A DNA stretch of 64,000 nt from Fluviicola sp. (lineage in GTDB: Bacteria > Bacteroidota > Bacteroidia > Flavobacteriales_D > Crocinitomicaceae). The stretch is from positions 868,001 through 932,000 of the forward strand of contig NZ_JAQSWB010000001.1 of assembly GCF_029266855.1 (NCBI RefSeq), in the 5' to 3' direction. Positions within the stretch are counted from its first letter, which is position 1. Each line of letters starts with the position of its first letter. The notes beneath the pieces were generated by a model. That model had not been told where the DNA came from. It saw nothing but the letters and a program-made list of their open reading frames with translations, and did not search any database. This document shows positions 17,382 to 26,753 of the stretch, piece after piece. The position numbers and the translations under genes are program-made.

Positions 17382-17410
17382 TTCTCCCACCCTCCGGGAC
17401 GGGGTGGGAG
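17382..17410 (+). terminator. Hairpin terminator after the 14975 gene
   Basis: A perfect 10-bp stem (TCTCCCACCC/GGGTGGGAGA) with a 9-nt loop, starting 7 bp after the stop. The T run that follows is short and interrupted. Confidence 0.65.
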
Positions 17411-17582
17411 ATTATAACATCTTATTTATAGCACTTCCACCGCGAAATAATTATCTCAAAAAACACTATGGGAACGCGGTTTAACTCTATATTTCAGATC
17501 GTGTTTGTTAACAAAAAAGGGCAGAAACATTGCTGAATCTCCCCTTGAAAATTACGAATGATTGTAATTCGTATTAATCTTT

Positions 17583-17960
17583 TTATCTGAATAAAGCCGC
17601 GTATTTGTGGCGGTTTTCAATCATTATCCAGGCTAAAACCGCAGCCAATATCAAAGCTATCGGTAAGCCGGACGGTGCGTTATAAATATGAGTCAGCAGA
17701 ATTCCCACCATGATCGGCAAGATCATAAGCGCTCCAAGTGCCCGGTATTTCGGGATTATCACTAAAATACCACCTATAATTTCCACTACTGCGATCAAAG
17801 GCATCAGCCAGACAATCGCCCCGAACGCTTCCACTACTTTCATCATGTCCTCGGGCATATCCTTAGGCATTGGCATGTATTGGAAAATCTTATTCAAGCC
17901 GGAGTTAATGAAAAGCAATCCAAAAAGCAGACTGAACACAAACAAAATCTTATTCTTCAT
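17583..17960 (-). CDS. DoxX family membrane protein
   Basis: A 125-residue protein with four hydrophobic helices and the DoxX pattern (LLFINSGLNKIF near residue 16, VEIIGGILVIIPKYRALGA near 60). DoxX proteins are small inner-membrane proteins of unclear function, sometimes linked to redox stress. Last gene of a cassette: ArsR regulator, AHSA1-VOC fusion, AHSA1, DoxX. Its ATG lies 5 bp beyond the preceding AHSA1 stop, so it is surely co-transcribed. A second cassette with the same gene types lies at 35125-37106. Confidence 0.85.
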   Translation of the reverse strand: MKNKILFVFSLLFGLLFINSGLNKIFQYMPMPKDMPEDMMKVVEAFGAIVWLMPLIAVVEIIGGILVIIPKYRALGALMILPIMVGILLTHIYNAPSGLPIALILAAVLAWIMIENRHKYAALFR

Positions 17961-17965
17961 ATTTT

Positions 17966-18472
17966 CTATTTTTTAAGTGTTGGTAATAATTCGTCTAATC
18001 CTTCCATCGCGGTTGCCAATCCTTCTTTGAAGCCCATTTCGATGGTTGCTTCCAATTGAGCCAGGTCGTCAAAACTGATATGGAAGTGCACTCCTGTCAG
18101 TTCTTCCCCTTTATCTTCAAAGGTGATTTCCCATTTGGATTGTGGCATAGAACGGTTAATCTTGCCCTGGTCGTCGGAAAAAGCATCTTCCCCTGAAAAC
18201 GATCTCTGAGGATGGATCTTTATGTAATTTACCACTGACCAATGTTCCTCTCCCTGCGGGCCGACCATAGCGTAAAGCCAGGTTCCGCCATCTTTGAAAT
18301 CCATGCTTTTCGTGCGCGCTTTCCAAGGTTTCGGAGCCCACCACCGGTCCAAAATTTCAGGTTTTGTGTATGCATCCCAAACCAAAGGCAGCTCGGCTGC
18401 AAAGTCTCTTTTGACTGCGATCGTTCTGTTGTCTTTATCCACAGAAAAATCAAATGCTAAATTGTGCTTCAT
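17966..18472 (-). CDS. AHSA1/SRPBCC domain protein
   Basis: A 168-residue helix-grip protein. The ATG at 18472 gives MKHNLAFDFSV, which aligns with [11 protein letters not shown] of the next upstream gene, so the 17-codon longer frame is rejected. Diagnostic motifs are FAAELPLVWDAYTKPEILDRWWAPKPW (residues about 25-51), FKDGGTWLYAMVGP and the C-terminal GFKEGLATAMEGLDELL. The family binds hydrophobic ligands or acts as Hsp90 co-chaperone-like factors; the bacterial role is unknown. It is a close paralogue of the N-terminal half of the 18591-19556 protein. Third gene of the ArsR-led operon. Confidence 0.88.
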   Translation of the reverse strand: MKHNLAFDFSVDKDNRTIAVKRDFAAELPLVWDAYTKPEILDRWWAPKPWKARTKSMDFKDGGTWLYAMVGPQGEEHWSVVNYIKIHPQRSFSGEDAFSDDQGKINRSMPQSKWEITFEDKGEELTGVHFHISFDDLAQLEATIEMGFKEGLATAMEGLDELLPTLKK

Positions 18473-18590
18473 AATCTTGGTTTTATTAAATGTATCTTCA
18501 ACTTCCATTGACGCTCCGGTCAAGGTTTTCAGCGCTCAGCCACCTTTAAAAATTAAGATTACTGAAGGGAGTTGAAGTAAGTAAAAGTTA

Positions 18591-19556
18591 CTAATTATTC
18601 TTGTAATTGATCATCCAATTGATTCCATACTTATCTGTGAAGGATCCAAAGTAAGCTCCGAAGAACATATCCTCCAGGGGCATCGTAATTGTTCCTCCGG
18701 CAGAAAGATCCTCAAAAATACGTTTTGCTTCCTCCCGGGTTTCCGGTTCGATGGAAATGTTCATATTATTGCCCTGTATAAGTGTAAATCCCATTTCTTC
18801 CGGGGCATCCGTGCCCATCAGCACATGATTCGCTGTTATTGGTAATTCTACGTGCAGCACCATTTTTTTAATGGCTTCTGCTACCGGCGGATGATTTTGG
18901 TCTGCGGGAATATCCCCGAAGCGCTGGATTCCGTTTCCGGAAAAATTTGTTTTGAAAACCGACCTGTAAAACAAAAAGGCTTCCTCCGTATTGCCAGGGA
19001 AATTCAAATAGGAACAAACTCTTGGCAGACGATCCAATTTCAATTCGTTCCGAAGTTTGAATTTTGCTTCGATGTACTGATCCAGGTTCTCCATAGCCAT
19101 CATGAAACCTTCCTTGAATCCAAATGAAATGATCTTTTCAAGGTCTTCCAGGGTTTCATACTTGATCGTAATATTCACAGTAGTATTTTCACCGTTCACA
19201 GCGAATTCATTATTCCACAAAGAGCGTGGGAATTCCATGTTCAAAACTCCGTCTTCATCACAAAAACCATCCAATCCGGAATAGGATTTTTGATTTTCTA
19301 TTTTCCGATAATCCAGGCGACACCAATGAACTTCATTTTCGGGAGAAATCATGCAGTAATGCCAGCCTCCTCCTTCTTTGAAATCCATTGATTTCGTTTT
19401 GGTCCGAAACGGCTTCGGCGCCCACCAAAGATCCAACAGTTCGGGTTTTGTCCATGCATCCCAAACCAAAGACAGGTTTGCAGCAAAATCGCGTGTTACG
19501 TGAATCGTGTTATTTTCCTTGTTTACGGAAAAATCAAAAAGCAAGTTTGAATTCAT
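18591..19556 (-). CDS. AHSA1/SRPBCC and VOC (PhnB-like) fusion protein
   Basis: A 321-residue two-domain protein. Residues 1 to about 165 form an AHSA1/SRPBCC domain ([41 protein letters not shown]). Residues about 178-321 form a PhnB-type VOC domain ([51 protein letters not shown]). In other genomes these usually occur as separate neighbouring genes. The VOC subfamily is glyoxalase-like, but the metal ligands cannot be assigned confidently. Its ATG overlaps the end of the ArsR gene by four bases, showing tight coupling. Possibly a ligand-binding or detoxification protein controlled by that regulator. Confidence 0.87.
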   Translation of the reverse strand: MNSNLLFDFSVNKENNTIHVTRDFAANLSLVWDAWTKPELLDLWWAPKPFRTKTKSMDFKEGGGWHYCMISPENEVHWCRLDYRKIENQKSYSGLDGFCDEDGVLNMEFPRSLWNNEFAVNGENTTVNITIKYETLEDLEKIISFGFKEGFMMAMENLDQYIEAKFKLRNELKLDRLPRVCSYLNFPGNTEEAFLFYRSVFKTNFSGNGIQRFGDIPADQNHPPVAEAIKKMVLHVELPITANHVLMGTDAPEEMGFTLIQGNNMNISIEPETREEAKRIFEDLSAGGTITMPLEDMFFGAYFGSFTDKYGINWMINYKNN

Positions 19557-19873
19557 TTGTTATTTTTTTTAAGGGTTGCTAATACATCGTCTAATTGGTT
19601 AAAGCGGCTTTCCCAGATCTTTCGGAACTGTTCCAGCCATTTATCAATTTCTTTCATTTTATCTCCATTGAGTTCGTAATAAATCTCTCTCCCCGATTGG
19701 TTTTGTTTTAACAATTCACATTCGGTTAAGATCCGTAAGTGTTTTGAAACCGCCTGACGGGTAGTATCGAAATGCTCGGCCAAGGCATTCGGTGTCATGG
19801 ATTGCACGGCAACCAGCAAGATAATAGCTCTTCGGGTTGGATCTGCAATAGCTTGAAAGACGTCTCTTCTCAT
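19553..19873 (-). CDS. ArsR-family winged-helix repressor (cassette 1)
   Basis: A 106-residue metalloregulator-type winged helix. [21 protein letters not shown] forms the first helices, [13 protein letters not shown] is the recognition region (about residues 39-51), and REIYYELN is the wing. No ArsR-type Cys metal site (ELCVCDL) is present, so this belongs to the non-metal subgroup common upstream of AHSA1 and DoxX genes. It heads a four-gene operon and very likely represses its own promoter, whose two palindromic sites are described separately. It is a close paralogue of the protein at 36786-37106, with differing recognition helices. Confidence 0.92.
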   Translation of the reverse strand: MRRDVFQAIADPTRRAIILLVAVQSMTPNALAEHFDTTRQAVSKHLRILTECELLKQNQSGREIYYELNGDKMKEIDKWLEQFRKIWESRFNQLDDVLATLKKNNK

Positions 19874-19893
19874 AATACTCAGTTTTTAAATAT

Positions 19894-19939
19894 GAAACCA
19901 ATCAGTTGCAAATATATAAGCAACTTTTCGGTTTCGCAA
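19894..19939 (-). promoter_or_regulatory. Promoter with two 16-bp operators, ArsR cassette 1
   Basis: On the minus strand: TTG -33 element (19937-19939), 20-nt spacer, -7 box TATATTTG (19909-19916). Two related 16-bp sites flank the -7 box: GAAACCAATCAGTTGC (19894-19909) and the inverted relative 19920-19935, which reads GAAACCGAAAAGTTGC on the minus strand. Their starts are 26 bp apart. One overlaps the expected transcription start, the other fills the spacer: a classic repressor layout. Confidence 0.7.
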
Positions 19940-20038
19940 ATTTTTGATAGTTTTTTTTCGAAATCTATGTCATCATCGGTTCTATTGAACGAAACAACGT
20001 TTGTAGTGTATTCACGTTAGTATTAAAAAGAACTTCGT

Positions 20039-20788
20039 ATGAAACGGATTTATGTCATCATTGCCCTTTTCCAGATTTTTTCAACTGAATTGATTGCACA
20101 GCAGGATAGTTCGCTCATTACGGATACGGCAATCACAAACGGAAAGGATTCGGCCAATGGAGTTCTTCCTATAAGCGCAACACTTGACAGTTCTTATTGG
20201 AGAACAGGTCCGGGAGGTCCATGGGGAGAATACGGCAGACCTTGTATTATTCCAATGAAGATAGATACGTTTGATCTCAGCTCCCTTTTAGTACAAGTAA
20301 AATCCTTTGAAATCGTGTCTCTCTACAACGAAGAAGGTGCAAAGGCCGATATTAAAAAGGGAGATCCGCGTATACTTTTCCCAGGTGGATTTGGCGGGAT
20401 GCCTGATTTTAGTTCCAAAGCAGATAGAGAATTCCAGGAAAAATACCGGGTTGAATTCTTCTCCCAAGGCTGTCTCAGATCGGGGGAACACGAAGATGAA
20501 GCAGGATATAACCAGGTAATTTTTGACTACCTGGATAAAAAATACGGAATGGCATGGAGGTATGAATTACGGGAAGATGCCATTGGATTCAAAGCACCTT
20601 CTAGTATTACAGAAGCAGTTCCAAAACTTGCTTCTCCCCTTGCCTTGCAGATCGCAAACCCGGAGAACTCACAAAAAACCGAATCACCAAACGCAGATTC
20701 GGAGACTTCTGTTTGGTGGTATGTGCTACCAACGAGTGGGTTTGCTTTGTTACTTTCGTTGTATTTTATAAAAAAGAAAAAGGATTGA
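20039..20788 (+). CDS. FEKKY-like domain membrane-anchored protein
   Basis: A 249-residue protein with a signal peptide (ending IAQ, about residue 21), an extracytoplasmic domain, and one C-terminal transmembrane segment (WWYVLPTSGFALLLSLYF) followed by KKKKD. That end resembles a sortase-like stop-transfer anchor, with the bulk outside the inner membrane. The core FQEKYRVEFFSQGCLR (about 130-145) and YLDKKYGMAWRYE resemble the Bacteroidota FEKKY domain, of unknown function. Its start is 165 bp from the divergent ArsR gene. It is followed after 32 bp by another small protein with a signal-like start and C-terminal helix, suggesting a two-gene unit. Confidence 0.65.
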   Translation: MKRIYVIIALFQIFSTELIAQQDSSLITDTAITNGKDSANGVLPISATLDSSYWRTGPGGPWGEYGRPCIIPMKIDTFDLSSLLVQVKSFEIVSLYNEEGAKADIKKGDPRILFPGGFGGMPDFSSKADREFQEKYRVEFFSQGCLRSGEHEDEAGYNQVIFDYLDKKYGMAWRYELREDAIGFKAPSSITEAVPKLASPLALQIANPENSQKTESPNADSETSVWWYVLPTSGFALLLSLYFIKKKKD

Positions 20789-20820
20789 ACCATACTCTTA
20801 CTTGTATTAAACTATTTCGA

Positions 20821-21159
20821 ATGAAAGATCTTTGCTTCTTGATAATCTTATTTTTTTCGCAGGGAATCAACACACAAGGAGCGAAAATTTATCTCGAAAT
20901 AAGAGAGCAGGGAGTTTTGATAGTCGGGAATTCATGTGAGAACTTCAACTTAGAATCTATAATAGATCAAGCTTTTCAAAAAAATCCAATAGAATCCTTA
21001 CAAACTATTTATAACCGATCAGCCAGAAACTACCAACCATTTTTATTCATTAAAGATCAAAGTATGGCTACCTATCTGTTGATTATCAAAATCATTTCTG
21101 TCCTTATGGTGCTTTTGCTGATTTTATATCTGCTGATGAGGAAGAGCAAATTCAAGTGA
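20821..21159 (+). CDS. Small membrane-anchored protein, unknown function
   Basis: A 112-residue protein from the ATG at 20821 (MKDLCFLIILFFSQGINTQG, signal-like). The longer frame from 20713 would overlap the previous gene and disrupt the signal sequence. The middle contains SCENFNLESIIDQAFQ, and a C-terminal helix (YLLIIKIISVLMVLLLILYLL) is followed by basic residues. The topology copies the preceding gene: secreted domain, single C-terminal anchor. No family recognised. Only 32 bp separate the two, so they are likely co-expressed. Confidence 0.6.
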   Translation: MKDLCFLIILFFSQGINTQGAKIYLEIREQGVLIVGNSCENFNLESIIDQAFQKNPIESLQTIYNRSARNYQPFLFIKDQSMATYLLIIKIISVLMVLLLILYLLMRKSKFK

Positions 21160-21204
21160 TTTTAAGGGTTTTTCATTCTTAATCCATTTTTTTTATCATT
21201 CTGT

Positions 21205-21234
21205 TTGAGATAATAAAACTTCTAACTACATTAG
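21205..21234 (+). promoter_or_regulatory. Candidate promoter for the 21259 gene
   Basis: TTG (21205-21207), 19-nt spacer, then TACATTAG (21227-21234), one mismatch from TAnnTTTG. It would start transcription about 15 bases before the ATG at 21259. Confidence 0.4.
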
Positions 21235-21258
21235 AACCAACCTTTTAAACTATTCATT

Positions 21259-22587
21259 ATGAAAAGAAAAATTTCTTGCATCTTGCTGTTATTTGCAGCA
21301 AGCACTGCACAAGCACAAACTGTTTCCGACGATTTAACCTGGGTTTCCGGTTCGCCCGTCAGTTCTGCCGTCAGTCCAAATTTTGATTTCTGCAACGGTA
21401 GCCAGGTAAATTATGAAATAAGTTCCGGCAATCATCAGTTTACAAATGTCACTTCGGGCGGGAATCCGGCATTGATTAATGGAATCATTATTCCGGCGAA
21501 CACCCTTGCTGACGCATCAACAGGAATTCCAATGAATTTCAGATTCTCATCTGAAGTATGTAACCTAAGAATCCGTTTTGTTGATTTGGATGGAATCTCA
21601 AATGAGAGTCTGACTGCGGTTACTCCCGCTTACAGCAGTTTGGCAGGGCCATTCTTTGATCCGGGGTCTTCCATGACGGCGGTCGACGCTACTATAGACA
21701 ATGCGACCGGCTGGGTTCAATGGAACGGGCCGGTGACGAATATTTCTTTCATTTATTCCCGTCCCGGAGTTGGTTATGGACTCAGCATTGATTCGATTAC
21801 TTTTGATTGCTGCACCCGCCCATGTGAATGCCGCCACGATACCAAATTCAACATCATAGGAACTGTGGATTCCGACGGAAATACCTTCGCAAATGTGAAC
21901 GTAAACAGTATGGGAATCCCGGTACGATCAATATGCATCGATATGCCATTTTATCTTTCTAACGTCGACGACGCATGTCTGAAATGTGATCCTCAGAATA
22001 AAGAGCGTTTCGGAACAATTCTTGGGGCAGCTCCGATTGCAGGAACCCCTGGCTTACTTCATGATCCGCACAATTTAGGTTATTCCCGAAAAATCTGCTG
22101 GAACTTCCTTACTCCGACAGTGGTCAATGCCAATGTTCAGATCGATTTAAAATTCCCTGGAGTACTGGATCTGAGTTGCTGTAAAAACGTAGTCAGTTAT
22201 TGCCTGGATGTGAATTTCACCAACGAAGACTGTACTGCCTGTGAATACACCATTTGTACCAAATTCCCGCAAACATCCGAACCATTACCCGGAGGCGAAT
22301 CCAAAGCCATGCAAAGCAATCGTCCGCAGTACAATGATTTTGCAGAAAAAAGCGGGTTCCAATTGTCACCCAATCCGACAGATGGAAAAGTTGAAGTTCA
22401 AATTCTGGATGAAAAGCTGATCGGCGGAGAATTAGTGATTACGAGCACCTCCGGAACAACCGTTCTCAGTACAAAAATAAGCACCAAAAGAGAACTATTG
22501 AATGTATCCGATTTCGCAAAAGGAACGTATGTCGTTTCAATTGAAAACAAGGGAAATACTTCATCTTCCTTACTAATAGTGAAATAA
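21259..22587 (+). CDS. T9SS-secreted Cys-rich protein
   Basis: A 442-residue protein with a signal peptide (MKRKISCILLLFAASTAQAQ), an N-terminal beta-rich domain (about 22-190), and a Cys-rich middle (CCTRPCECRH, DACLKCDPQNKERF, CCKNVVSYC, CTACEYTIC). It ends with a T9SS type A sorting domain (LSPNPTDGKVEVQI, ending SSLLIVK). The many cysteines suggest several disulfides in a secreted structure. No enzyme motif recognised. It has its own candidate promoter and a strong terminator, so it is probably monocistronic. Confidence 0.8.
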   Translation: MKRKISCILLLFAASTAQAQTVSDDLTWVSGSPVSSAVSPNFDFCNGSQVNYEISSGNHQFTNVTSGGNPALINGIIIPANTLADASTGIPMNFRFSSEVCNLRIRFVDLDGISNESLTAVTPAYSSLAGPFFDPGSSMTAVDATIDNATGWVQWNGPVTNISFIYSRPGVGYGLSIDSITFDCCTRPCECRHDTKFNIIGTVDSDGNTFANVNVNSMGIPVRSICIDMPFYLSNVDDACLKCDPQNKERFGTILGAAPIAGTPGLLHDPHNLGYSRKICWNFLTPTVVNANVQIDLKFPGVLDLSCCKNVVSYCLDVNFTNEDCTACEYTICTKFPQTSEPLPGGESKAMQSNRPQYNDFAEKSGFQLSPNPTDGKVEVQILDEKLIGGELVITSTSGTTVLSTKISTKRELLNVSDFAKGTYVVSIENKGNTSSSLLIVK

Positions 22588-22597
22588 TTTATGCGCT

Positions 22598-22630
22598 AAA
22601 AAGCTGTCCACCCCGGTGGATGGCTTTTTA
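22598..22630 (+). terminator. Terminator after the 21259 gene
   Basis: A hairpin of AAAAGC and TCCACC against GGTGGA and GCTTTT around a short loop, followed by a T run. It begins 11 bp after the stop. Confidence 0.8.
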
Positions 22631-22722
22631 TTTTCATTATCCCCGCCTTTCAAAAGAAAATCTTCCCCTGAAAAAGAATAAGTTGATAAAACAGAGGATA
22701 AAGAAGCGCAAATCAAATCAAA

Positions 22723-24990
22723 TCAAAACATAAACTTCAGCTGCAGTCTGCATGCAAAAGGAGTTCCGGGAGTAAAATGAATTTCACTCACCGATTCGGT
22801 CTCGTCTTTTAAGCGCGATTCCGTTAAAAACTGTGTTTCGTTCCACTTTACATTGAACACATTGTTAACAATAGCAGTTACTGCAAATGACTTTCGCTGG
22901 TATCCCAAAGTGAGATCATTTACCAGATATCCTTTTGCCAAAACACTCCGGTCTTCATTTGCTGCGCGATCTCCCATATAGCGATAAGAGAAAGCAGCGA
23001 AAATTCCTTTTTTGAAATTCACCTGTACTTTTCCGTCAGAAGTGAAAACGGGAGCCAATGGAATAAAGTTTTCCCCTTTTGGTTCTGCAACTGATCGCGC
23101 ATGCGAATAATTCAGATTGGAATACAAAAAGAGCCAGCTAAAGGGCTGAAAAGTAAGACCGGCATCAACTCCCAGGCGCCGGGAACTTCCACTGGGTTCT
23201 ACTACTCCAGCATCACCGACATAGACAAATTCCTGTTCGGAAAGTAAATACCACAAGGCTCCGCTGAATAACAGCTTTTTTGTGATTTTCCAGCTGGTTC
23301 CCAAATCAACTCCCAAGGCCAGTGGCAATTCTTTTTTGTTCAGTTCATCTGATGACAGAAGTACCCGCGCATCATTCGAATGATATCCAATCCCTGATTT
23401 CAAATATAGCTGCATATTTTCCCTGACATTGTACAGCAAAGACAATTTGGGCAAAAACACCATTTGTGACAGACTTTTGGGCTGATACACCGTGTCTTTC
23501 AGGTTATTGTAATAAAAGTTCACATTATCACCGCGCAAAGCAGCACTGATCACCCAACGGTTGATTTCCAGTTTACCCGAAACATAGCCGAATATATTGG
23601 ATTCATTGATATTCCCCAACTGAATTTGATTCCGTAACTGTGTACGCCCGGTTGTTTGTGCCAGTCCGATATCATTGATATCATCGTACCGGAATCCACC
23701 ACCGCCTGTGAAACTAAATACCGTGTTCTCATCCAGTGAGACAGACCTTTTATATTCGGTCTTCCCGCCATAAATCTTTCTTTTTTCATATTGGTGGATC
23801 TGATCTCCGTTTATGGAATCTTCCAGGAAAAAAGTGAAATTGGAAAAAAGCGAGAAATCATACATCGAAACGAAAAAGTCGCTTTTCAAAGAGGAAGAAG
23901 CAGAGATCTTTTGGATCACTCCCAACTGCACATTCGTTCTCGAAGTATTCCCGCCCTCCGTGTTGTCAATTGCGCCAAAGCGGGAGATCGCGTTATTTGC
24001 AACTGCCCGTTCGGGAATCTGACCAGATGCATTCCAGCTGCTTTGAAAAGTGGAAGCTGAAACAGTTACTTTGAAATTCGGAGAAACGATCCCTGTGTAT
24101 TTTCCATAGAAATTTATGCGTTTGAAATCCTGCGGTGATTCGAAATAATTATCCGTTTGAAAATAATCTGCTGCGAAATACGCATTGCTCCTTTGATTTT
24201 CCAAAACCTTGATTCCTGCAGTGATCTTTTTGTGCTGAAACATACCATATTCACCGGAAACAAAACTTTTTTCCAATTGTTCCCGGGTTTGAAAATCGAC
24301 AGATCCTGCAGTTGCCAGATTGCCTTTGGTTACATCGTAGGGACCTTTCTCAAAATTGATTTTGTCCACTACTTCCGGCATTACAAAATGAAAATCCGCA
24401 TATCCCTGACCATGTGCATGAGAAACCATATTTACAGGCATTCCATCGAGGGAAAGTGCCACATCCGTTCCATGATCGATATCAAAACCACGCAGGAATA
24501 ATTGCTCTGCCTTACCTCCTCCGGCATGCTGAGCTACAAATAAACCCGGAACAAGGGTCAACAACTCCTGTGCTGAACGAACAGGCTGCAAGTTCAGGTT
24601 GATATTTGCACTTTGTGTCAACTGAGTCTTATTCCCGGTCACTTTTACCTCACTTAATTCCGTTGCATTTTCAAAGAGCTGAAACAGCACATTTTTTTCG
24701 AAGTAACTTTCGTTATCAATTACAAACTTCCGTTTTTGATATCCCCGGCTTTCAATCAGAATAGAATCGCCCAGATGTACATCCGTTAAAACAAATTCTC
24801 CCAACCCATTCGTTAGGCTGAACTTAGCTGTACCGTTCAAAGTCACCCTGGCGTTCGGAATTCCCTGGGATTGGAGGTCAATGACGATTCCATTGATACC
24901 ATGAGAAAAACCCAGGTTTGTAAACAAAAGAAGGGTCAACAGAAGCATGAATCGCTTGCCATTCATGACGAAGGAGTACACATTTTTCAT
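22723..24990 (-). CDS. TonB-dependent receptor with carboxypeptidase-like N-domain
   Basis: A 755-residue outer-membrane transporter. Signal peptide, then a CarboxypepD_reg-like domain (INGIVIDLQSQGIPNARVTL, about 32-115), a plug domain (SAQELLTLVPGLFVAQHAGG, FLRGFDIDHGTDVALSLDGM, about 135-240), and a 22-strand-type barrel ending in RLQLKFMF. A HAHGQGYADFHFVMPE segment lies in the plug. I recall similar motifs in proteobacterial receptors, but the ligand is unknown. It starts 30 bp after the TPR lipoprotein gene, so the two likely form an operon, resembling receptor-plus-surface-lipoprotein pairs. TonB energises import of its ligand. Confidence 0.9.
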   Translation of the reverse strand: MKNVYSFVMNGKRFMLLLTLLLFTNLGFSHGINGIVIDLQSQGIPNARVTLNGTAKFSLTNGLGEFVLTDVHLGDSILIESRGYQKRKFVIDNESYFEKNVLFQLFENATELSEVKVTGNKTQLTQSANINLNLQPVRSAQELLTLVPGLFVAQHAGGGKAEQLFLRGFDIDHGTDVALSLDGMPVNMVSHAHGQGYADFHFVMPEVVDKINFEKGPYDVTKGNLATAGSVDFQTREQLEKSFVSGEYGMFQHKKITAGIKVLENQRSNAYFAADYFQTDNYFESPQDFKRINFYGKYTGIVSPNFKVTVSASTFQSSWNASGQIPERAVANNAISRFGAIDNTEGGNTSRTNVQLGVIQKISASSSLKSDFFVSMYDFSLFSNFTFFLEDSINGDQIHQYEKRKIYGGKTEYKRSVSLDENTVFSFTGGGGFRYDDINDIGLAQTTGRTQLRNQIQLGNINESNIFGYVSGKLEINRWVISAALRGDNVNFYYNNLKDTVYQPKSLSQMVFLPKLSLLYNVRENMQLYLKSGIGYHSNDARVLLSSDELNKKELPLALGVDLGTSWKITKKLLFSGALWYLLSEQEFVYVGDAGVVEPSGSSRRLGVDAGLTFQPFSWLFLYSNLNYSHARSVAEPKGENFIPLAPVFTSDGKVQVNFKKGIFAAFSYRYMGDRAANEDRSVLAKGYLVNDLTLGYQRKSFAVTAIVNNVFNVKWNETQFLTESRLKDETESVSEIHFTPGTPFACRLQLKFMF

Positions 24991-25020
24991 AACTTAAGGT
25001 TTTAAAGAAGAACTTTATAA

Positions 25021-26355
25021 TCAGATCATTTTTCTCGCACGATCCGCAAACAAATGGTCTTGGTAAGGATCAATAGCAAAACCTTTTTTGATCTGCTTCT
25101 GATCCTTATTTATTAAACCACTGATACAATACAGATCACCTTCCTGCTTATTGGTTTTCATCGCAATTTTGATGTGCTTGGCAGCATTTTCGTTATCTCC
25201 GTTTGCATAGTAAGCGAAGGCCAGCAAGCGATTTACATCAATATTATTGGGACGCAATTTGTACTCCTTCAATCCCAAATCCAATGCTCGTTTATAATCC
25301 TTTTTAAAATCAAGCAAAAAGAAAGCGTATTCCATATTTACGTTATGTCCGGATTCGATATCCTCCTGGAACATGGATTCGATGCGTGGAACCAGTCGTT
25401 TCATTTCTCCTTTTTTACCTTGTTTCTTATATAGTTTCGCCTGATCGATAATGAAACCAATTTCCGGAACAGCATTCAAAGCAACTGTGTACAATGAATC
25501 TGCTTTTGCATAATTTCCCCGTTTCGCCTCAACACTTGCCATTCCAGCAATCCCGAAAGGGTAATTGGCTCTTTCTTTCGCAGAAAACTGATAATAAGCC
25601 ATTGCAGAATCCAGTTGGTTGTGATTTTCGAGCATTTTCCCCATCGTCACAATCGTCCAGCATTTGTATTCGGAGTATGGTGCTCCTGCTTCAATTGCCT
25701 GTTCCATTGATTTGACACTCCCCTTCATATCGCCATAAATTTCCCGCAGATAAGATATCCGGCTGTATGAACGTAAGTCAGGACGAATAGAAATCATTTT
25801 ATCACAGTTCTTCACTGCTTCTTCGTAATTCCCTATTTCTACATTTGCATCAACCAACACCCCATAAATTCCTGAATTGGTATTATTTAAAGCCAAAGCC
25901 TGTTTTCCGGTAATCAGTGCTTCATTGAATTTATGTTGGGATAATTGAACCGTTGATTTATAGAACAAAGCCGTGAAATGCTGATCTGCAGTCATCTTTG
26001 CTGTATCCTTCAAGGTCTCATTCAATGTTACCAGGGCAGCGTTGTAATAATAAGGGTGTTCACCTGTAACGCGTGCTTCATAGATATAGATTTCGGAAAG
26101 TTTAATAAGGCTTTCAATCTTTGTCTTTTCATTTCCGGCTTCAAAGGAAAGCTTATTGAATTTCTCCCTGATCTTCAAAAATTCATCATACGACAAATCT
26201 TTTTCCCGTTCCAGTAATTCCGGAATTTGAAAGCCTTGTTTTACAAGCACTTGTTCTTCCTTCTCTTCCGTCGAATTACATGACGAAATCATGGAGGAGG
26301 TGAATAACAAAGCGGCAATTGAAAGTGCGTAAAAAGAGTAATTATTATTTTTCAT
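25021..26355 (-). CDS. TPR-repeat lipoprotein
   Basis: A 444-residue protein from the ATG at 26355 (MKNNNYSFYALSIAALLF). The 21 codons of open frame further upstream are dropped because they would displace the signal peptide. The lipobox SSMISSC places it as a lipoprotein. It is mostly TPR-like helix pairs (DQHFTALFYKSTVQLSQHKF, YEEAVKNCDKMISIRPDLRS, NYAKADSLYTVALNAVPEIG). TPR lipoproteins typically scaffold envelope complexes. It is immediately upstream of a TonB receptor and downstream of a DUF4331 pair. I recall DUF4331, TPR and TonB genes grouping in other Bacteroidota, which suggests a shared uptake or sensing role. Confidence 0.82.
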   Translation of the reverse strand: MKNNNYSFYALSIAALLFTSSMISSCNSTEEKEEQVLVKQGFQIPELLEREKDLSYDEFLKIREKFNKLSFEAGNEKTKIESLIKLSEIYIYEARVTGEHPYYYNAALVTLNETLKDTAKMTADQHFTALFYKSTVQLSQHKFNEALITGKQALALNNTNSGIYGVLVDANVEIGNYEEAVKNCDKMISIRPDLRSYSRISYLREIYGDMKGSVKSMEQAIEAGAPYSEYKCWTIVTMGKMLENHNQLDSAMAYYQFSAKERANYPFGIAGMASVEAKRGNYAKADSLYTVALNAVPEIGFIIDQAKLYKKQGKKGEMKRLVPRIESMFQEDIESGHNVNMEYAFFLLDFKKDYKRALDLGLKEYKLRPNNIDVNRLLAFAYYANGDNENAAKHIKIAMKTNKQEGDLYCISGLINKDQKQIKKGFAIDPYQDHLFADRARKMI

Positions 26356-26450
26356 AACTATAGCGTTTAGCGTTTTTAAAAAATTCATTAGCAGAATTAA
26401 ATCAGATACGCATTCCAAAGAGTTATGGATTTTTGAAAACCGGATTTTTT

Positions 26451-26509
26451 TTGGACATTAAGACATTAGGACTTCAGGATTTTAGGACAAGAGACTTAAG
26501 ACCGAGGAC
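26451..26509. repeat. Degenerate 7-8-bp repeat array ending in GAC
   Basis: Consecutive units such as ATTAAGAC, ATTAGGAC, TTTAGGAC, AAGAGAC, TTAAGAC and CGAGGAC. Related in style to the 30-unit heptamer array at 32420-32629 and to the short array at 34749-34787. Confidence 0.75.
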
Positions 26510-26702
26510 AAAGATTCCGTGTAGGGAGAAATACTTTGCATTTTTGAGAAGTTTATGGATTTTCGCAGATTAACTACAGTGTGTTATTCGTTTATTCGTG
26601 GTAAACTTTCTTTCCAAGAATCGAATAATGAATCTGTCGCATTTTCCAAAACACAAAAAGGAGGACTAATACTAATCCCCCTTCTCTGCTTTATTGTATT
26701 GT

Positions 26703-26738
26703 AAAAGATAAGGACGCGAAGCATCACGTCCTTATCTG
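26703..26738 (-). terminator. Terminator of the DUF4331 operon
   Basis: An 11-bp perfect stem (AGATAAGGACG/CGTCCTTATCT) 16 bp beyond the stop at 26754, followed on the minus strand by a short T run. Confidence 0.75.
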
Positions 26739-26753
26739 ATTTTGGTTGAATGA

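Larger units (their letters stand above)
26356..26753. other. Intergenic region with GAC-type microrepeats
   Basis: A 398-bp gap containing a degenerate array of 7-8-bp units ending in GAC (26451-26509), a 32-nt element (26542-26573) with a 27/32 match at 32392-32423, and the terminator of the DUF4331 operon (26703-26738). No gene seen. Confidence 0.75.
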
